From: Bacteroidales bacterium
Lineage (GTDB): Bacteria > Bacteroidota > Bacteroidia > Bacteroidales > JAGOPY01
DNA length: 64,000 nucleotides
Assembly: GCA_023229505.1 (NCBI GenBank)
Contig: JALNZD010000018.1
Location: 9,803 to 73,802 of the forward strand
Reading direction: 5' to 3'
Part shown: positions 9,679-19,139 of the stretch, in pieces
Numbering within the stretch: position 1 is the stretch's first letter
Layout: each line of letters starts with the position of its first letter
Notes under the pieces: generated by a model
Database searches by the model: none
Told to the model about the DNA's origin: nothing
What the model saw: only the letters and a program-made list of their open reading frames with translations
Made by a program: the position numbers and the translations under genes

Positions 9679-10360
9679 CGTTTGCTTTTTGATAATCCTT
9701 GGGGATGCCGATGTCCCTGAAATAGGAAAAACACCGCATGCCATAAAATTCTTCAGTCTGGTAATATTTCTGTAAGAAATTCTTTTCAAATGAAAACTTT
9801 TCCGGCAAACCGAAACGAAGCAGGTAATCCTTGCGTACCACATAAACACCCCCGTTAATATAGCCTTCGTCGGGCCCTGCCGACTTTTCATAGAAACGGG
9901 TGATGCGGTTGTTGTTATCAAACTCCAGCAGGCCAAAACGGGCCGGATCTATTTCAAATCGCATGGCGAGGCAAAGATCAGCTTCTTTGATCTTACGGAA
10001 ATCGTCCAATCGCTGAAGGTTGACATCGAAGTAGGTATCCCCGTTAAAAATAAAGACGGCGTATCCCTGGGCATACTGCAGAGCATTTAATATAGCCCCC
10101 CCGGTGCCAAGGGGTTCGTCTTCTTCAGCATAAATGAGCGCCAGCGATTTATATTGTTCACCGAAGTGCAGCCGGATGAGTTCTTTCTGGTAACCGACAG
10201 AAAGGATCACTCTTTTCAGGCCCCAGCGGTCAAGGAGGTCAAGCTGATATTCTAAAAATGGCCTCCCATTGATGGGGGCCATTGATTTAGGGGCATCGTC
10301 AATCACATCTTTCAGCCGGGTACCCATTCCACCTGCGAGTATGATCGCCTCTCCGGTCAT
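9650..10360 (-). CDS. hddC: Sugar-1-phosphate nucleotidyltransferase, HddC-like (heptose-1-phosphate guanylyltransferase)
   Basis: 236 residues. Rossmann-like nucleotidyltransferase fold with signature LAGGMGTRLKDV near residue 8, KSMAPINGRPFLEYQL, and metal-binding FNGDTYFDV. Its placement between gmhA and gmhB points to D-glycero-D-alpha-manno-heptose 1-phosphate as substrate, using GTP to give GDP-heptose. The start codon overlaps the gmhA stop by ATGA (10357-10360), which fixes the start by translational coupling. Nucleotide preference (GTP or another NTP) is inferred from context only. Confidence 0.8.
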   Translation of the reverse strand: MTGEAIILAGGMGTRLKDVIDDAPKSMAPINGRPFLEYQLDLLDRWGLKRVILSVGYQKELIRLHFGEQYKSLALIYAEEDEPLGTGGAILNALQYAQGYAVFIFNGDTYFDVNLQRLDDFRKIKEADLCLAMRFEIDPARFGLLEFDNNNRITRFYEKSAGPDEGYINGGVYVVRKDYLLRFGLPEKFSFEKNFLQKYYQTEEFYGMRCFSYFRDIGIPKDYQKANDEFKRLIFY

Positions 10361-10932
10361 CGGGGGAACAGTTTTTTTTCAATCAGTTCGCAGATTATAT
10401 GCCCGATAAGGATATGTGATTCCTGTATTCGCGGGGTGTCAGAAGAAGGCACTCTGACTATGAAATCAGAGAGTTCTGCCAGTTTCCCGCCGGATTCACC
10501 GGTCAGGCCGACCGTAATGATCCCTTTCAGGCGTGCAGCCTGAAAAGCACGGATGACATTTTCAGAATTACCGGAAGTAGAAAGCCCTATCAGGACATCA
10601 CCTTCAATACCGGAACCTTCTACCAGGCGGGCATAGACTTCATCAAAAGAGTAATCATTCGCTACGGCTGTGAGTAAGGAAGTATTTACCGTAAGGGCCT
10701 CTGCGGCAAGTGGTTTTCGATCGAAATAAAACCTTCCCGATAATTCCGCGGCCAGGTGCTGAGCATCGGCGGCACTGCCACCATTCCCGCAAAACAGGAT
10801 TTTATGACCGTCACAAAGTGACAGGGAGCAGGTTTCTGCTATATCTCCAATCGTGCTAAGTATCTGGGCATTGGAGAGTATCTTTTGCTTGACTTCTATT
10901 GACTGTTGAATTGCTTCGGAAATGCGTTTCAT
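10357..10932 (-). CDS. gmhA: D-sedoheptulose 7-phosphate isomerase (phosphoheptose isomerase)
   Basis: 191 residues, the usual GmhA length. SIS-domain protein with CGNGGSAADAQHLAAEL near residue 48, the sugar-phosphate binding LSTSGNSENVI near residue 117, and the C-terminal ESHILIGHIICELIE with the metal/catalytic His. It converts sedoheptulose 7-phosphate to heptose 7-phosphate, the first step of ADP- and GDP-heptose synthesis. First gene of gmhA-hddC-gmhB. A heptose-7-phosphate kinase (HddA) is not in the window. Confidence 0.95.
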   Translation of the reverse strand: MKRISEAIQQSIEVKQKILSNAQILSTIGDIAETCSLSLCDGHKILFCGNGGSAADAQHLAAELSGRFYFDRKPLAAEALTVNTSLLTAVANDYSFDEVYARLVEGSGIEGDVLIGLSTSGNSENVIRAFQAARLKGIITVGLTGESGGKLAELSDFIVRVPSSDTPRIQESHILIGHIICELIEKKLFPR

Positions 10933-10976
10933 ATAACTTGCATACAGTTATTCGTGGATGCAAAGATATAAAGATG

Positions 10977-11024
10977 TAACGATTTAACGAAGTAACGATA
11001 TAACGAAGTAACGATTTAACGATG
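10977..11024. repeat. 8-bp tandem repeat, 6 units
   Basis: Six octamers TAACGATT, TAACGAAG, TAACGATA, TAACGAAG, TAACGATT, TAACGATG in the space upstream of gmhA and downstream of the T9SS gene. A related octamer tract occurs at 50703-50734. Confidence 0.95.
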
Positions 11025-11079
11025 TGATGTATCGATATTCGAAGTACATATTCCCAATAACCAGTAACCAATGACCACC

Positions 11080-13443
11080 TTACTTTTCTTTCACTACCTT
11101 CACAGTCTCCACCAGCCAGCCATCAATGGTCATTCTAAGAATATACGTGCCTGCGGACAGGGAATTTCCGTACTCGTCCCTTCCATCCCAATAAAAACTT
11201 CCCTTATCGCCAACCATGCCTGTGTTGTTGACCAGAGTCCTGACTTTCATCCCGGACATGCTGTAAACGCTGATATTTAACCTGCCATTCTCCTTCAATT
11301 CATAACTCACATAGGTTCCATACGAGAATGGGTTAGGAGAAACCTCCATCAACTTTGAACTTTGAACTTTGAACTTTGAACTTGGCGCCTCCGGCGTCCC
11401 AACCCACGGTCCATACTCATACGCTCCCATGTCCACGCTTTCGCCCCAGATGCGGGGATTGCCTGCTATATCATATTCAGGTAGCTTTATTCCACGTGGA
11501 AGATTCTGTGTACCGGCGTCGATGCAGGGGGAGCCGGCATCGATGGCATAAGGGAATTCCTCAGAGCCAAGAAACACCGGGTCATCGTCAAGGTTACCTT
11601 CGCCCCATTCCACGTAATTGAAAGGCCCATAACTGATGATGCTGTCTTTTCCATCCTCTACAAGAGAATAATTGACCCTGACTGTATCGGCCTGATCCGC
11701 TAAATCGTAATTTAAATATATCTGGTAAGGTTCATTGCCATAAAGTATGCAGTTGTAAAAGTTGATATCAGAACCACCAGTGGCGCCTACAGCTCCACCC
11801 CATGGATTGGTGGTGATGTTGTTTGCAAAGGTGGAGTTAACAATGTCCAAATAAATATCGCCAATAGTCGCAATAGCAGTAGCGCCGGGATATGGCGACC
11901 AGGGAGGGAAGTCGAAATTATCATTAAAAAGGCAATTGACAATCTTTGCGTATATCAAATCTGGTATGGTTTCTGAGCTGACAAAATATACTGTGATATG
12001 TCCCTGGCTTGTGTCGGAAGTCATGTCCGGGCCGTTTTGATCAAACTGAGTTGAATTGAATTCAATATATCGTGGAAGCTCGTAGAAATGGTTAAATGGA
12101 ACAATAGTTTGTATCCCTTTACATTCTTTTATTAAAGAATTATTAATGATCAGGGTGTCGTCAGAATCGGAATAAATTCCATGGATAAAATAATTACTGG
12201 TGGCATTGATCAGGGAAATACTATCCAGGACAATTTTTTTTGAATAACCAATCGTGATGCCTCCGGTAAAATAAGTAAATGTTCCATTCCCATTTTGGAA
12301 AGATATATTCTTTACATAGGTATAATCCTGGCCGAAAGCAAATCGGGCGCATTCATATTTGTTTTCACAATCCAGGATAGTGTTTTCTCTGCTTTGGCCT
12401 ACAAGGTTCACATTATTCTTGAATTGCAGCGGTGTATGTTCTCCGGTTAAAGAATTGGAATATACTCCATCAGCAACATGAACTGTTTTCAGATTAATGC
12501 TATCTGAAGCGATCTTTAATAAAGCAAAGGAGATGGTTTTAAGCGGAGTATCCGGAGTAAGCCCTGAATTCCCGTCATCTCCCGAAGGACTGACATAAAG
12601 ATCGGAATTCACCTGCTCGATTTTTCCATGCAAAACTGATATAGGTGGTCGTTCCATGTGAACTCCCCAGTCGCTGAATTTCCCTATATAATAACGATCG
12701 GGATTCATTACGGTACATGTATCCAGCCAAATTTTAGCAATGGTGTCATCATATCCGACCACAATATCTGAAACCATTGAGCTGTAATTCAAATAGACAT
12801 TATTCAGATTTACACTATCGAATGTGACAATTGATAAGGTAGTACCAATACCTCCGGCAACATAAGACCAATTATGTGCTATTGTATTTCCAAATAGCAT
12901 TAATGATGAAGAGACACTGTAAACACCTCCGCCACACCAGGCAAAATTATACTTAAGGTGACAATTGATAATTTTGAGCTCTGAATTCTCAATATATACA
13001 CCTCCACCACTTCCGTAAAGCCAAGGGTACAAATTTTCCAGATAATTTGTCCCTGTACCATGCTGTAAGGTAAACCCGAGGATACTGCTCCAGCAATTGT
13101 TTTCTAAGGAACGGATACAACTTCCGGATTGGTTTCCGTCGATTATCGTCTGGTCGATAATGGAATCCTGCTGTGAAAGTCTCCAGGTGCTTGTTAGTAC
13201 GATACATTTGTCAGTAAGGTCTACATTTTCGAAATATGCCCCGGGATATACCAGGATCGTGTCACCATCAGAAGAGGCATTCACAGCATCCTGGATGACA
13301 TCAAAATCACCCGTTCCATCCTGTTTTACAGTAATGACCTGGCCTTTAGCCACGGAGATATACATTAGCAACAGGAAAAAGGATGCCATCCTTTTTATAA
13401 AAGGACGGCATCCTGTTAATATAGTATAGACAGTATTTATCAT
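11080..13443 (-). CDS. Secreted right-handed beta-helix protein with T9SS type A sorting domain
   Basis: 787 residues. The start at 13443 overlaps the upstream gene's stop as ATGA; an internal ATG at 13389 gives a neater signal peptide (MASFFLLLMYISVAKG) and is the main alternative. Two pectate-lyase-like segments are visible: VKQDGTGDFDVIQDAV with VYPGAYFENV (residues 35-80), and a DUF1565-like start LYVSPSGDDGNSGLTPDTPL near residue 285. A choice-of-anchor-Q-like tail (DAGSPCIDAGT, VDMGAYEYG) precedes a T9SS domain from about 698 (SPNPFSYGTYVSYEL). A four-unit heptamer repeat sits exactly at the junction between body and sorting domain. No catalytic residues were recognised, so adhesin or polysaccharide-binding roles are as likely as lyase activity. 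Confidence 0.85.
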   Translation of the reverse strand: MINTVYTILTGCRPFIKRMASFFLLLMYISVAKGQVITVKQDGTGDFDVIQDAVNASSDGDTILVYPGAYFENVDLTDKCIVLTSTWRLSQQDSIIDQTIIDGNQSGSCIRSLENNCWSSILGFTLQHGTGTNYLENLYPWLYGSGGGVYIENSELKIINCHLKYNFAWCGGGVYSVSSSLMLFGNTIAHNWSYVAGGIGTTLSIVTFDSVNLNNVYLNYSSMVSDIVVGYDDTIAKIWLDTCTVMNPDRYYIGKFSDWGVHMERPPISVLHGKIEQVNSDLYVSPSGDDGNSGLTPDTPLKTISFALLKIASDSINLKTVHVADGVYSNSLTGEHTPLQFKNNVNLVGQSRENTILDCENKYECARFAFGQDYTYVKNISFQNGNGTFTYFTGGITIGYSKKIVLDSISLINATSNYFIHGIYSDSDDTLIINNSLIKECKGIQTIVPFNHFYELPRYIEFNSTQFDQNGPDMTSDTSQGHITVYFVSSETIPDLIYAKIVNCLFNDNFDFPPWSPYPGATAIATIGDIYLDIVNSTFANNITTNPWGGAVGATGGSDINFYNCILYGNEPYQIYLNYDLADQADTVRVNYSLVEDGKDSIISYGPFNYVEWGEGNLDDDPVFLGSEEFPYAIDAGSPCIDAGTQNLPRGIKLPEYDIAGNPRIWGESVDMGAYEYGPWVGTPEAPSSKFKVQSSKLMEVSPNPFSYGTYVSYELKENGRLNISVYSMSGMKVRTLVNNTGMVGDKGSFYWDGRDEYGNSLSAGTYILRMTIDGWLVETVKVVKEK
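11354..11381. repeat. 7-bp tandem repeat, 4 units, in the linker before a T9SS domain
   Basis: Four TTTGAAC heptamers encoding SSKFKVQSSK in the linker. The same unit in the other orientation and phase (CAAAGTT) occurs at 56209-56229. Confidence 0.95.
13381..13413 (-). terminator. Strong hairpin with U-run just after the 13440 gene's stop
   Basis: Arms 13381-13395 and 13399-13413 pair over 15 bp with one mismatch around a 3-nt loop. On the minus strand the hairpin is followed by TTTTTCC, as in an intrinsic terminator, 27 bp after the stop of the larger T9SS gene. It also lies in the first codons of the 11080-13443 gene and buries the alternative ATG at 13389, so it may attenuate or gate the second gene of the pair. 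Confidence 0.5.
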
Positions 13444-16400
13444 TTGGTGATAATGGCTTTTTTCGTTATGGCATTACCGCAGGCTGACATGCGGATCAAA
13501 TAAATCCCAGGCGTAGACCTATCAATAAACAATTTTCCCCACTGGATCGAATAATTGCCGGCCTGTTCATTCTCCGTTTGAAACGTATTGAGTTTCCGGC
13601 CGTAAACATCGAATAACTCAAAAGTGACATCAGATTCGCAGGGAATGAAGTAATCGATGTTGCAGAAATCCGGGCAGGGATTCGGATTAAAGTCAAGGAT
13701 TAATGGATTGGCCCAGGAACTTGAATTGGCTTCCTTTTTAAAAGAGACCTGGTAATATTTTTTATTTTCACGAGAATTGATAGCCCTTTTTTCCTGCAAA
13801 TTAGTCCTATTATTTAAAACATAATATTCATCGATTCGATCTGAGGAGCTCTTTTCATTTCCATAGTATTTTTCGAAAGTGATCATACCGCTGGAATCAT
13901 TTGGCATGTAGCCCCTTATCATTGCCATCGAATCGAGTTCTTCAACCACGGTGGCGCCGATACAGGAGTCGGCAATAAATGCTCCGATTTCCAGGGGATG
14001 GTCACCGGTATCAAGTTCAATGAAAATAGGGGTGTAATCCGGTTTTTCTGCATAGGTAAAGTTTTCTGATTTTGGCAGATCACGAATAGCGCCGGAAGAA
14101 GTACCTCCCCATTGGAAAGTAACATCTTCAGAACATTCGAGGATCAACATATCGGCGTATTTCAACGGTTTTGTGATGGAGCACATCCAGTACGGTTCAA
14201 GATTTCCTCTAGGAGGTATATATCCCCATACCTTGACACAGACCCAGTCGTGGTGCTTGATCAGGGTGAGTTCATCCAGCACATCGGCCAGAGCAGCAAA
14301 TGGATCCTGCGGCCAGGTAGGGTAATATCCCACCCAATTCTGATAGCCCGCATAAATGGTCAGGGGGTATGCCGGATCAAGCTGTGTGCCTTCCATAGAA
14401 AGATAGGAAATATACGAATTATTCGTCTCGAGCTTGTATCCTCTGGTACTGTATATTGCGTTTAAATCTCCTGTCCAATGCGGCCATGAAGTTGTGTACA
14501 TAATATGCTCTTCCAAACCAACTAGTCTCTGGGGTGGCAGGTTGGTCATTTGCAGGTATGTTGGGAAAGGATCGATATTTACCAGGACAGGCTGGGCAGG
14601 GACAGGGTCGTTACCTACCCGGTCGAGGCGCGGGAAGGAGAGCCAGTTCCAGACTCCGAGTCCGGGTTGGAGGGCAAGTTGATCAGGTGAACATTGAACA
14701 ATGCTTATGTTTCCAAGTCCCTGATTAGGAATATACAAGTAATTACTACTTTCATCGAATACCATTTTCTCAGTTGGTGATATAGGAAAAAGATCCTTAA
14801 CAAAATTTTCCTGAAGATAGATATCACTACTTAACTCAAAGTCATCACATCTGTAAGAATACAAGCGAATTTGATTTTTATAGTAATTCATATCATAATG
14901 AAACATGTGTAAATAAACCATATCATTCGCCTGGTTATAATAAGTAGCAATGATGTGATCTTCCACTGGGAACTGTATTTCATGAAGAAATTCATATGTT
15001 GACGCATTATAAAATTGTATTATTGGTTCCAAAAACACAATAATGAGTCTATCATTTCTAGGCGAATATTGACATTCTCTAATTGTTTCAGATAGATAGA
15101 TTGTTTCAACAACTGAGAAATTTGATGGATTAATAATAGTTACACTATTGTCTGACAATAAATAAATTTGATTCTTCACTTTATTGTAAAATAATGCATT
15201 ACTATAATTTGAAGGTAATATCTGATAAGAATGAGATCCGATTATTTGGTTGGAGTTATGATCAATTTCTAACAATTTACAACCCCAGATGCCATCTTCA
15301 TAGGCCAGTGCAATACAATTCCCATCTTTTAAGAGTGCGAAATCTCTTATTTCATAGGGTGAAGTCAAGCCATTGTTTTGGATCTGTCCAATAGTATAGT
15401 CCGACATATTCATAAACTCTAATACATTCCACCCACCTAAATATGTATAATTATTCTCACCTGGTTGAAATAAATTTACTTGATCTGTAGAAATTACTTG
15501 AAATTGGTCAGTATGGCCATCAACAACAGTTATTTGCGACTCCATATAATCATGATTTGAAACGACAAGTTTTTCAGAACCTGCATGATAAGCAAGATCG
15601 TAAATAGCTCGACCTATTGCAATTGAAGTGAATGAGTTATCAAATAGGTTTTGGATTGAAAGGAAAGTCTCTGATTCTGGCGAAAAATCTTGAATCCAGT
15701 AATTTTTTTGCCATGTAGGGTTTAGAACTCCTTTTAGGATATCGTCCCCTAAATGAACCTGGTGAATCAACTCCAGTGATAAAGAGTAGCTATCAATGGA
15801 ATTCGCTTCGAGGTTGGAAAGAACTATTTGATCATCCCCTGCATGTATTAAATGATTGGATACTCCATTTACGGAGACAGAATTCTCAATATCAGAGCCG
15901 TAAATTTTGTATAAATTATAACCTGAACAATAAACACGATCATTCGAAGGACTACATAGGACCTGATCAACATGTGGTAAAATCAATTCTGCAACAATTG
16001 GTGAGTTGGTATTCTGACGCGTATAATCAACTATCACCAATTTAAAGTCACCTGCAGTCGTCTTTCCAACAAAATAAGCATAATGAATATTATTACCAAT
16101 ATAGCAAGATGATTCAGAGCCGAATACAGGAAAATCATTGATCGAGTAATTTGATATATAATTAAGTTGATTTGTATAAGGATTAATTAAAAATGCATCG
16201 AGGCATGAATTAGAATTATTTTGGCTGATACAATAAAGTCTGTTTGCTTCGCCTATATATTGCAATTTGGTTGCAATTTTATCCGATATATTATATGAGT
16301 CAAATTCGCTTAGATCTAATGGGTCTATTAAACATATCTGTCCACTTGGTGTTTGTGTTACACTACGTGTAATAGATAAAGCCAGATAGTCATTTTGGTG

Positions 16401-16973
16401 ACAAAAAGTGACATCAAATATTTTATATTCAAAAGGTATATCATAATGGCCAAAAGTACTCATAGATGATAGATTAATTCCTACAAGACGGGTATCCCCA
16501 ATTATGTGCACACTATTTTGTACCCAATATAATCTATCTAAATCAGGATTGTAATATAGGAAAGAACCTAACAGGGGATCTAAGGATGAAAATTCGTGAA
16601 TAATTTGATTGTTATTACAATCAATAACCAGTAATTTATCATCCTCATTTGCACAATAAATATAGTTACGGCTATGATCAAAGGCAAGTTTATGAGTTTT
16701 TTCTATTGTACTATGAAAACCGATAAAATATCCTGTTTGTCCGACAGTGATTGCTCCTACGATTATGCCTGAAGTTTTATTGACGAGGATAATTTTTTGA
16801 CCGGTATATACATAAAATAAATTGTTTATGTCATTATAAATGATACTATGTGGTGAAGCTTGAGAATTTTCATTTGGCACATATATATTTTCAAGGAAAA
16901 CATCCTGGGCAGTTAAAAAATAAGAACTCGAAATAAAAATTAAAAGAAGTGTTATAAATAATTTTGCTTTCAT
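13440..16973 (-). CDS. Large secreted beta-propeller-like protein with T9SS type A sorting domain
   Basis: 1177 residues with a clear signal peptide (MKAKLFITLLLIFISSSYFLTAQ). Residues about 25-780 contain repeating short strands around phrases such as YIYCANEDDKLLVID and NDRVYCSGYNLYKI, resembling YncE/WD40-like propeller blades. The middle (about 780-1000) is a different region beginning GVWNWLSFPRLDRVG, found in secreted Bacteroidota proteins. The last about 85 residues are a T9SS sorting domain (FNPNPCPDFCNIDYF). The propeller part (about 14700-16973) is visibly more A+T-rich than the C-terminal part, suggesting a mosaic gene. It is the first gene of a coupled pair with the beta-helix gene. 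Confidence 0.8.
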   Translation of the reverse strand: MKAKLFITLLLIFISSSYFLTAQDVFLENIYVPNENSQASPHSIIYNDINNLFYVYTGQKIILVNKTSGIIVGAITVGQTGYFIGFHSTIEKTHKLAFDHSRNYIYCANEDDKLLVIDCNNNQIIHEFSSLDPLLGSFLYYNPDLDRLYWVQNSVHIIGDTRLVGINLSSMSTFGHYDIPFEYKIFDVTFCHQNDYLALSITRSVTQTPSGQICLIDPLDLSEFDSYNISDKIATKLQYIGEANRLYCISQNNSNSCLDAFLINPYTNQLNYISNYSINDFPVFGSESSCYIGNNIHYAYFVGKTTAGDFKLVIVDYTRQNTNSPIVAELILPHVDQVLCSPSNDRVYCSGYNLYKIYGSDIENSVSVNGVSNHLIHAGDDQIVLSNLEANSIDSYSLSLELIHQVHLGDDILKGVLNPTWQKNYWIQDFSPESETFLSIQNLFDNSFTSIAIGRAIYDLAYHAGSEKLVVSNHDYMESQITVVDGHTDQFQVISTDQVNLFQPGENNYTYLGGWNVLEFMNMSDYTIGQIQNNGLTSPYEIRDFALLKDGNCIALAYEDGIWGCKLLEIDHNSNQIIGSHSYQILPSNYSNALFYNKVKNQIYLLSDNSVTIINPSNFSVVETIYLSETIRECQYSPRNDRLIIVFLEPIIQFYNASTYEFLHEIQFPVEDHIIATYYNQANDMVYLHMFHYDMNYYKNQIRLYSYRCDDFELSSDIYLQENFVKDLFPISPTEKMVFDESSNYLYIPNQGLGNISIVQCSPDQLALQPGLGVWNWLSFPRLDRVGNDPVPAQPVLVNIDPFPTYLQMTNLPPQRLVGLEEHIMYTTSWPHWTGDLNAIYSTRGYKLETNNSYISYLSMEGTQLDPAYPLTIYAGYQNWVGYYPTWPQDPFAALADVLDELTLIKHHDWVCVKVWGYIPPRGNLEPYWMCSITKPLKYADMLILECSEDVTFQWGGTSSGAIRDLPKSENFTYAEKPDYTPIFIELDTGDHPLEIGAFIADSCIGATVVEELDSMAMIRGYMPNDSSGMITFEKYYGNEKSSSDRIDEYYVLNNRTNLQEKRAINSRENKKYYQVSFKKEANSSSWANPLILDFNPNPCPDFCNIDYFIPCESDVTFELFDVYGRKLNTFQTENEQAGNYSIQWGKLFIDRSTPGIYLIRMSACGNAITKKAIITK

Positions 16974-17419
16974 GGCTTTATAAAATTAAGGTTAATAATC
17001 GGATTAATTACTAATAGAGGTGGTATAATTAAAAGCTATGGAGGGAAAATTTTTTCAGGAAGAAAGAGAATCAGGGAATTACTCTCTCTCTCTCTCTCTC
17101 TCTCTCTCTACGGAATTGTGGTATTTCAAACGCCATTTCATAAAGAGTTGAATATTACTCATTTCTCATTTCATGAATTGGGGGATTTAAAAATACAACA
17201 ATATTGAGGGAAAAGCAAGAAAAACTTAAAACAATATTTAAAAAGAAAAACGTGTGAATTAAACTATTCACACGTTCAAATGTAAAAGAAGATGATCTAA
17301 TATTTCCAGATGAATTTACAATGAAACCTGATCAGTTAACAATACGAAAATATTGGCAATCAGATAACTTCAACATTAAAAATCCCATTTTCAAATTTTC
17401 AAATTTCCAAATCACCTCC
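16974..17419. other. Gene-free intergenic region
   Basis: No coding frame with protein-like character on either strand. It holds a (CT)14 dinucleotide run, an A+T-rich stretch, and near 17385-17410 a short degenerate tandem of TTTCAAAT-like units before the SnoaL-like gene's stop. Confidence 0.7.
17082..17109. repeat. Dinucleotide repeat (CT)14
   Basis: Uninterrupted CT run of 28 bp, about 110 bp upstream of the start codon of the minus-strand gene ending its 5' side at 16973. Such a tract in a 5' region can slip during replication, so phase-variable promoter spacing is possible but not shown. Confidence 0.97.
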
Positions 17420-18034
17420 TTACTTCTTCCCGTCTTTGGTATCCATCACAGGTTTCTTATCCGTCCCTGAATTTGCCGGGGTTCCACTCTCCTTCGACGG
17501 CATAATTTTAACATTTGAGGGTGTGCCACCTTGCTGTACTTGTCCTTTGGCTTGTTGGGCTACCGGGCTCTTATCGGCATTCCAGGTTTCCGCCACAATC
17601 TTCCAGATCCCATCTTTATTTTTCTTCCAGACGTTAAGATACTTGCCATTATCTACTTTTGGCTCAGTAAGTCCGGGGAAAGTCATCGTCAAAGAATAGG
17701 TTCCAATATCAACCATAATATCCTCTCCCATAATTAATTCCGTAGTAGTTTTCTGCCCATCGAGTATTTTATAGCCTCCTTTTTGTCGCCCTAAATTATT
17801 TGAAAGGATTAGCTTGTACCCTGTTTCCTTTGCCCGGTAATTTGGCAAAGAAATAGCATCACCATCATAATATTTTTCCATAGTTTCATAACTGCCTGTT
17901 TTGACAAGATCTATCATCTCCTTGTTCATTTTCATGATTAAAGATTTCATTTCATCCCTGGATTGAGCAAAAGATCCAAAAGAGAAAAGCATAAGCAACA
18001 AAACTGTAATAGCATTAATAATCAAGCGTTTCAT
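17420..18034 (-). CDS. Exported SnoaL/DUF4440-like (NTF2-fold) protein
   Basis: 204 residues with signal peptide (hydrophobic 8-20, cleavage near SFAQ). Residues about 30-150 match the NTF2-like DUF4440 pattern: an early helix MNKEMIDLVKTGSYETMEKYY, DGDAISLPNY, then strands ending in LNVWKKNKDGIWKIVAETWN. The C-terminal about 45 residues are Gly/Pro/Lys-rich and probably disordered. Ligand or enzymatic role unknown. A single gene with gaps of over 75 bp to its neighbours. Confidence 0.7.
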   Translation of the reverse strand: MKRLIINAITVLLLMLFSFGSFAQSRDEMKSLIMKMNKEMIDLVKTGSYETMEKYYDGDAISLPNYRAKETGYKLILSNNLGRQKGGYKILDGQKTTTELIMGEDIMVDIGTYSLTMTFPGLTEPKVDNGKYLNVWKKNKDGIWKIVAETWNADKSPVAQQAKGQVQQGGTPSNVKIMPSKESGTPANSGTDKKPVMDTKDGKK

Positions 18035-18112
18035 AATTTAATTTTATTAATTTAACCATTAATTATAACGGGTCCAAAGATAGGAAAAAATCAATTGTAC
18101 AGACATTCATCT

Positions 18113-18973
18113 TCAGGATGAAAGAAGGAAAATCGCCACGATAGCAAGGGCTATGCCGAATGTCAGGGATAAACCGGGAATTACGCCGTAAATCAGTAAT
18201 GAAATACCGACCGTGATGACGGGTGAAAGGCCGGTCATAGGTACCACGATCATTGCTTTTCCGCGGCGCAGAGCATAAACAATGGTAAGCGCACCGATAG
18301 AATTAAGGACATGTACCATCGCAGCCAGGTAAGGCCCTTTGAAACCCCAGTTAATCTCCTGGCTGAAATCGGTCATCCGGATGGCGACCGGCACAAGTAT
18401 CAAAGCAGTTATGGCCATATACATAAAGATACTCTCTGCCTTCATGGTTTCATTGGCAAATTTCATTACCCAGGCCTGGATACCCCACATCAGGAACACA
18501 AGCACAGACATTAACAACCATGCATAACCGCTGATATTATCTCCGTCAGGTTTTTGATAGGATAAGAAAAAGATGGCTATGAGTGCAAGGATGATACCAG
18601 CCCATTGACGCAATCCTGCCCGCTCTTTGAGGAAGAGTATAGACAGAAAAATCGTAACTACCGGGAAAAGAGAGATAAAAGGAAAGACGATATAGGCCGG
18701 CCCGGAGCGCAATGCCTCAAACAGGATCAACTGTCCGCCTGCACCCAATAAGCCGATTACTGATCCAAGGAAAATCGATTTACGGTCAGTCTCGGGTTTC
18801 CATTTTATAATGGCCAATGCGACCAGTGCACAGGGGATCATGGTCAGTGCCCACACCGAATAGCCAAGTGTTGCCGGAAATCCCGCTTTCTCAGGGATTT
18901 CAATGAATGCACCCCATATTCCCCAGAAAATGGTCGTCGTTAAAGCAAAAAATAGCCAGGTTCTCGATTTCAT
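18113..18973 (-). CDS. EamA/DMT family inner-membrane transporter
   Basis: 286 residues, ten predicted membrane helices in two homologous halves, as in the drug/metabolite transporter superfamily. Visible features: N-terminal TIFWGIWGAFIEIPEK, the first-half end FLKERAGLRQWAGIILALIAIF, and the second-half end with PMTGLSPVITVGISLL. Substrate unknown. The gene is divergent from the SusC gene, with the shared 166-bp region holding the SusC promoter. Confidence 0.88.
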   Translation of the reverse strand: MKSRTWLFFALTTTIFWGIWGAFIEIPEKAGFPATLGYSVWALTMIPCALVALAIIKWKPETDRKSIFLGSVIGLLGAGGQLILFEALRSGPAYIVFPFISLFPVVTIFLSILFLKERAGLRQWAGIILALIAIFFLSYQKPDGDNISGYAWLLMSVLVFLMWGIQAWVMKFANETMKAESIFMYMAITALILVPVAIRMTDFSQEINWGFKGPYLAAMVHVLNSIGALTIVYALRRGKAMIVVPMTGLSPVITVGISLLIYGVIPGLSLTFGIALAIVAIFLLSS

Positions 18974-19048
18974 CCTGATATTAATTTTAACAAAAATATC
19001 AATTTTAACTTACGAAACCTTTCTTTTAGTTTTTTTATCGTTTAATAT

Positions 19049-19079
19049 TTGTTTTTATCTATTTCTTTTCTTATTTTTG
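19049..19079 (+). promoter_or_regulatory. Candidate Bacteroidota-type promoter for the SusC operon
   Basis: TTG (19049-19051) followed after 20 bp by TATTTTTG (19072-19079), matching the Bacteroidota consensus TTG-N19/20-TAnnTTTG, 60 bp upstream of the SusC ATG at 19140. Pyrimidine tracts with TTTCTTTT repeats flank it (19018-19040 and 19061-19078) and resemble the tract in front of agaS. Confidence 0.5.
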
Positions 19080-19139
19080 CTTATCAGATTCTTTCGAAAG
19101 GTTTATTTATTTTTCATGATGCAATAAATTTACACGAAG

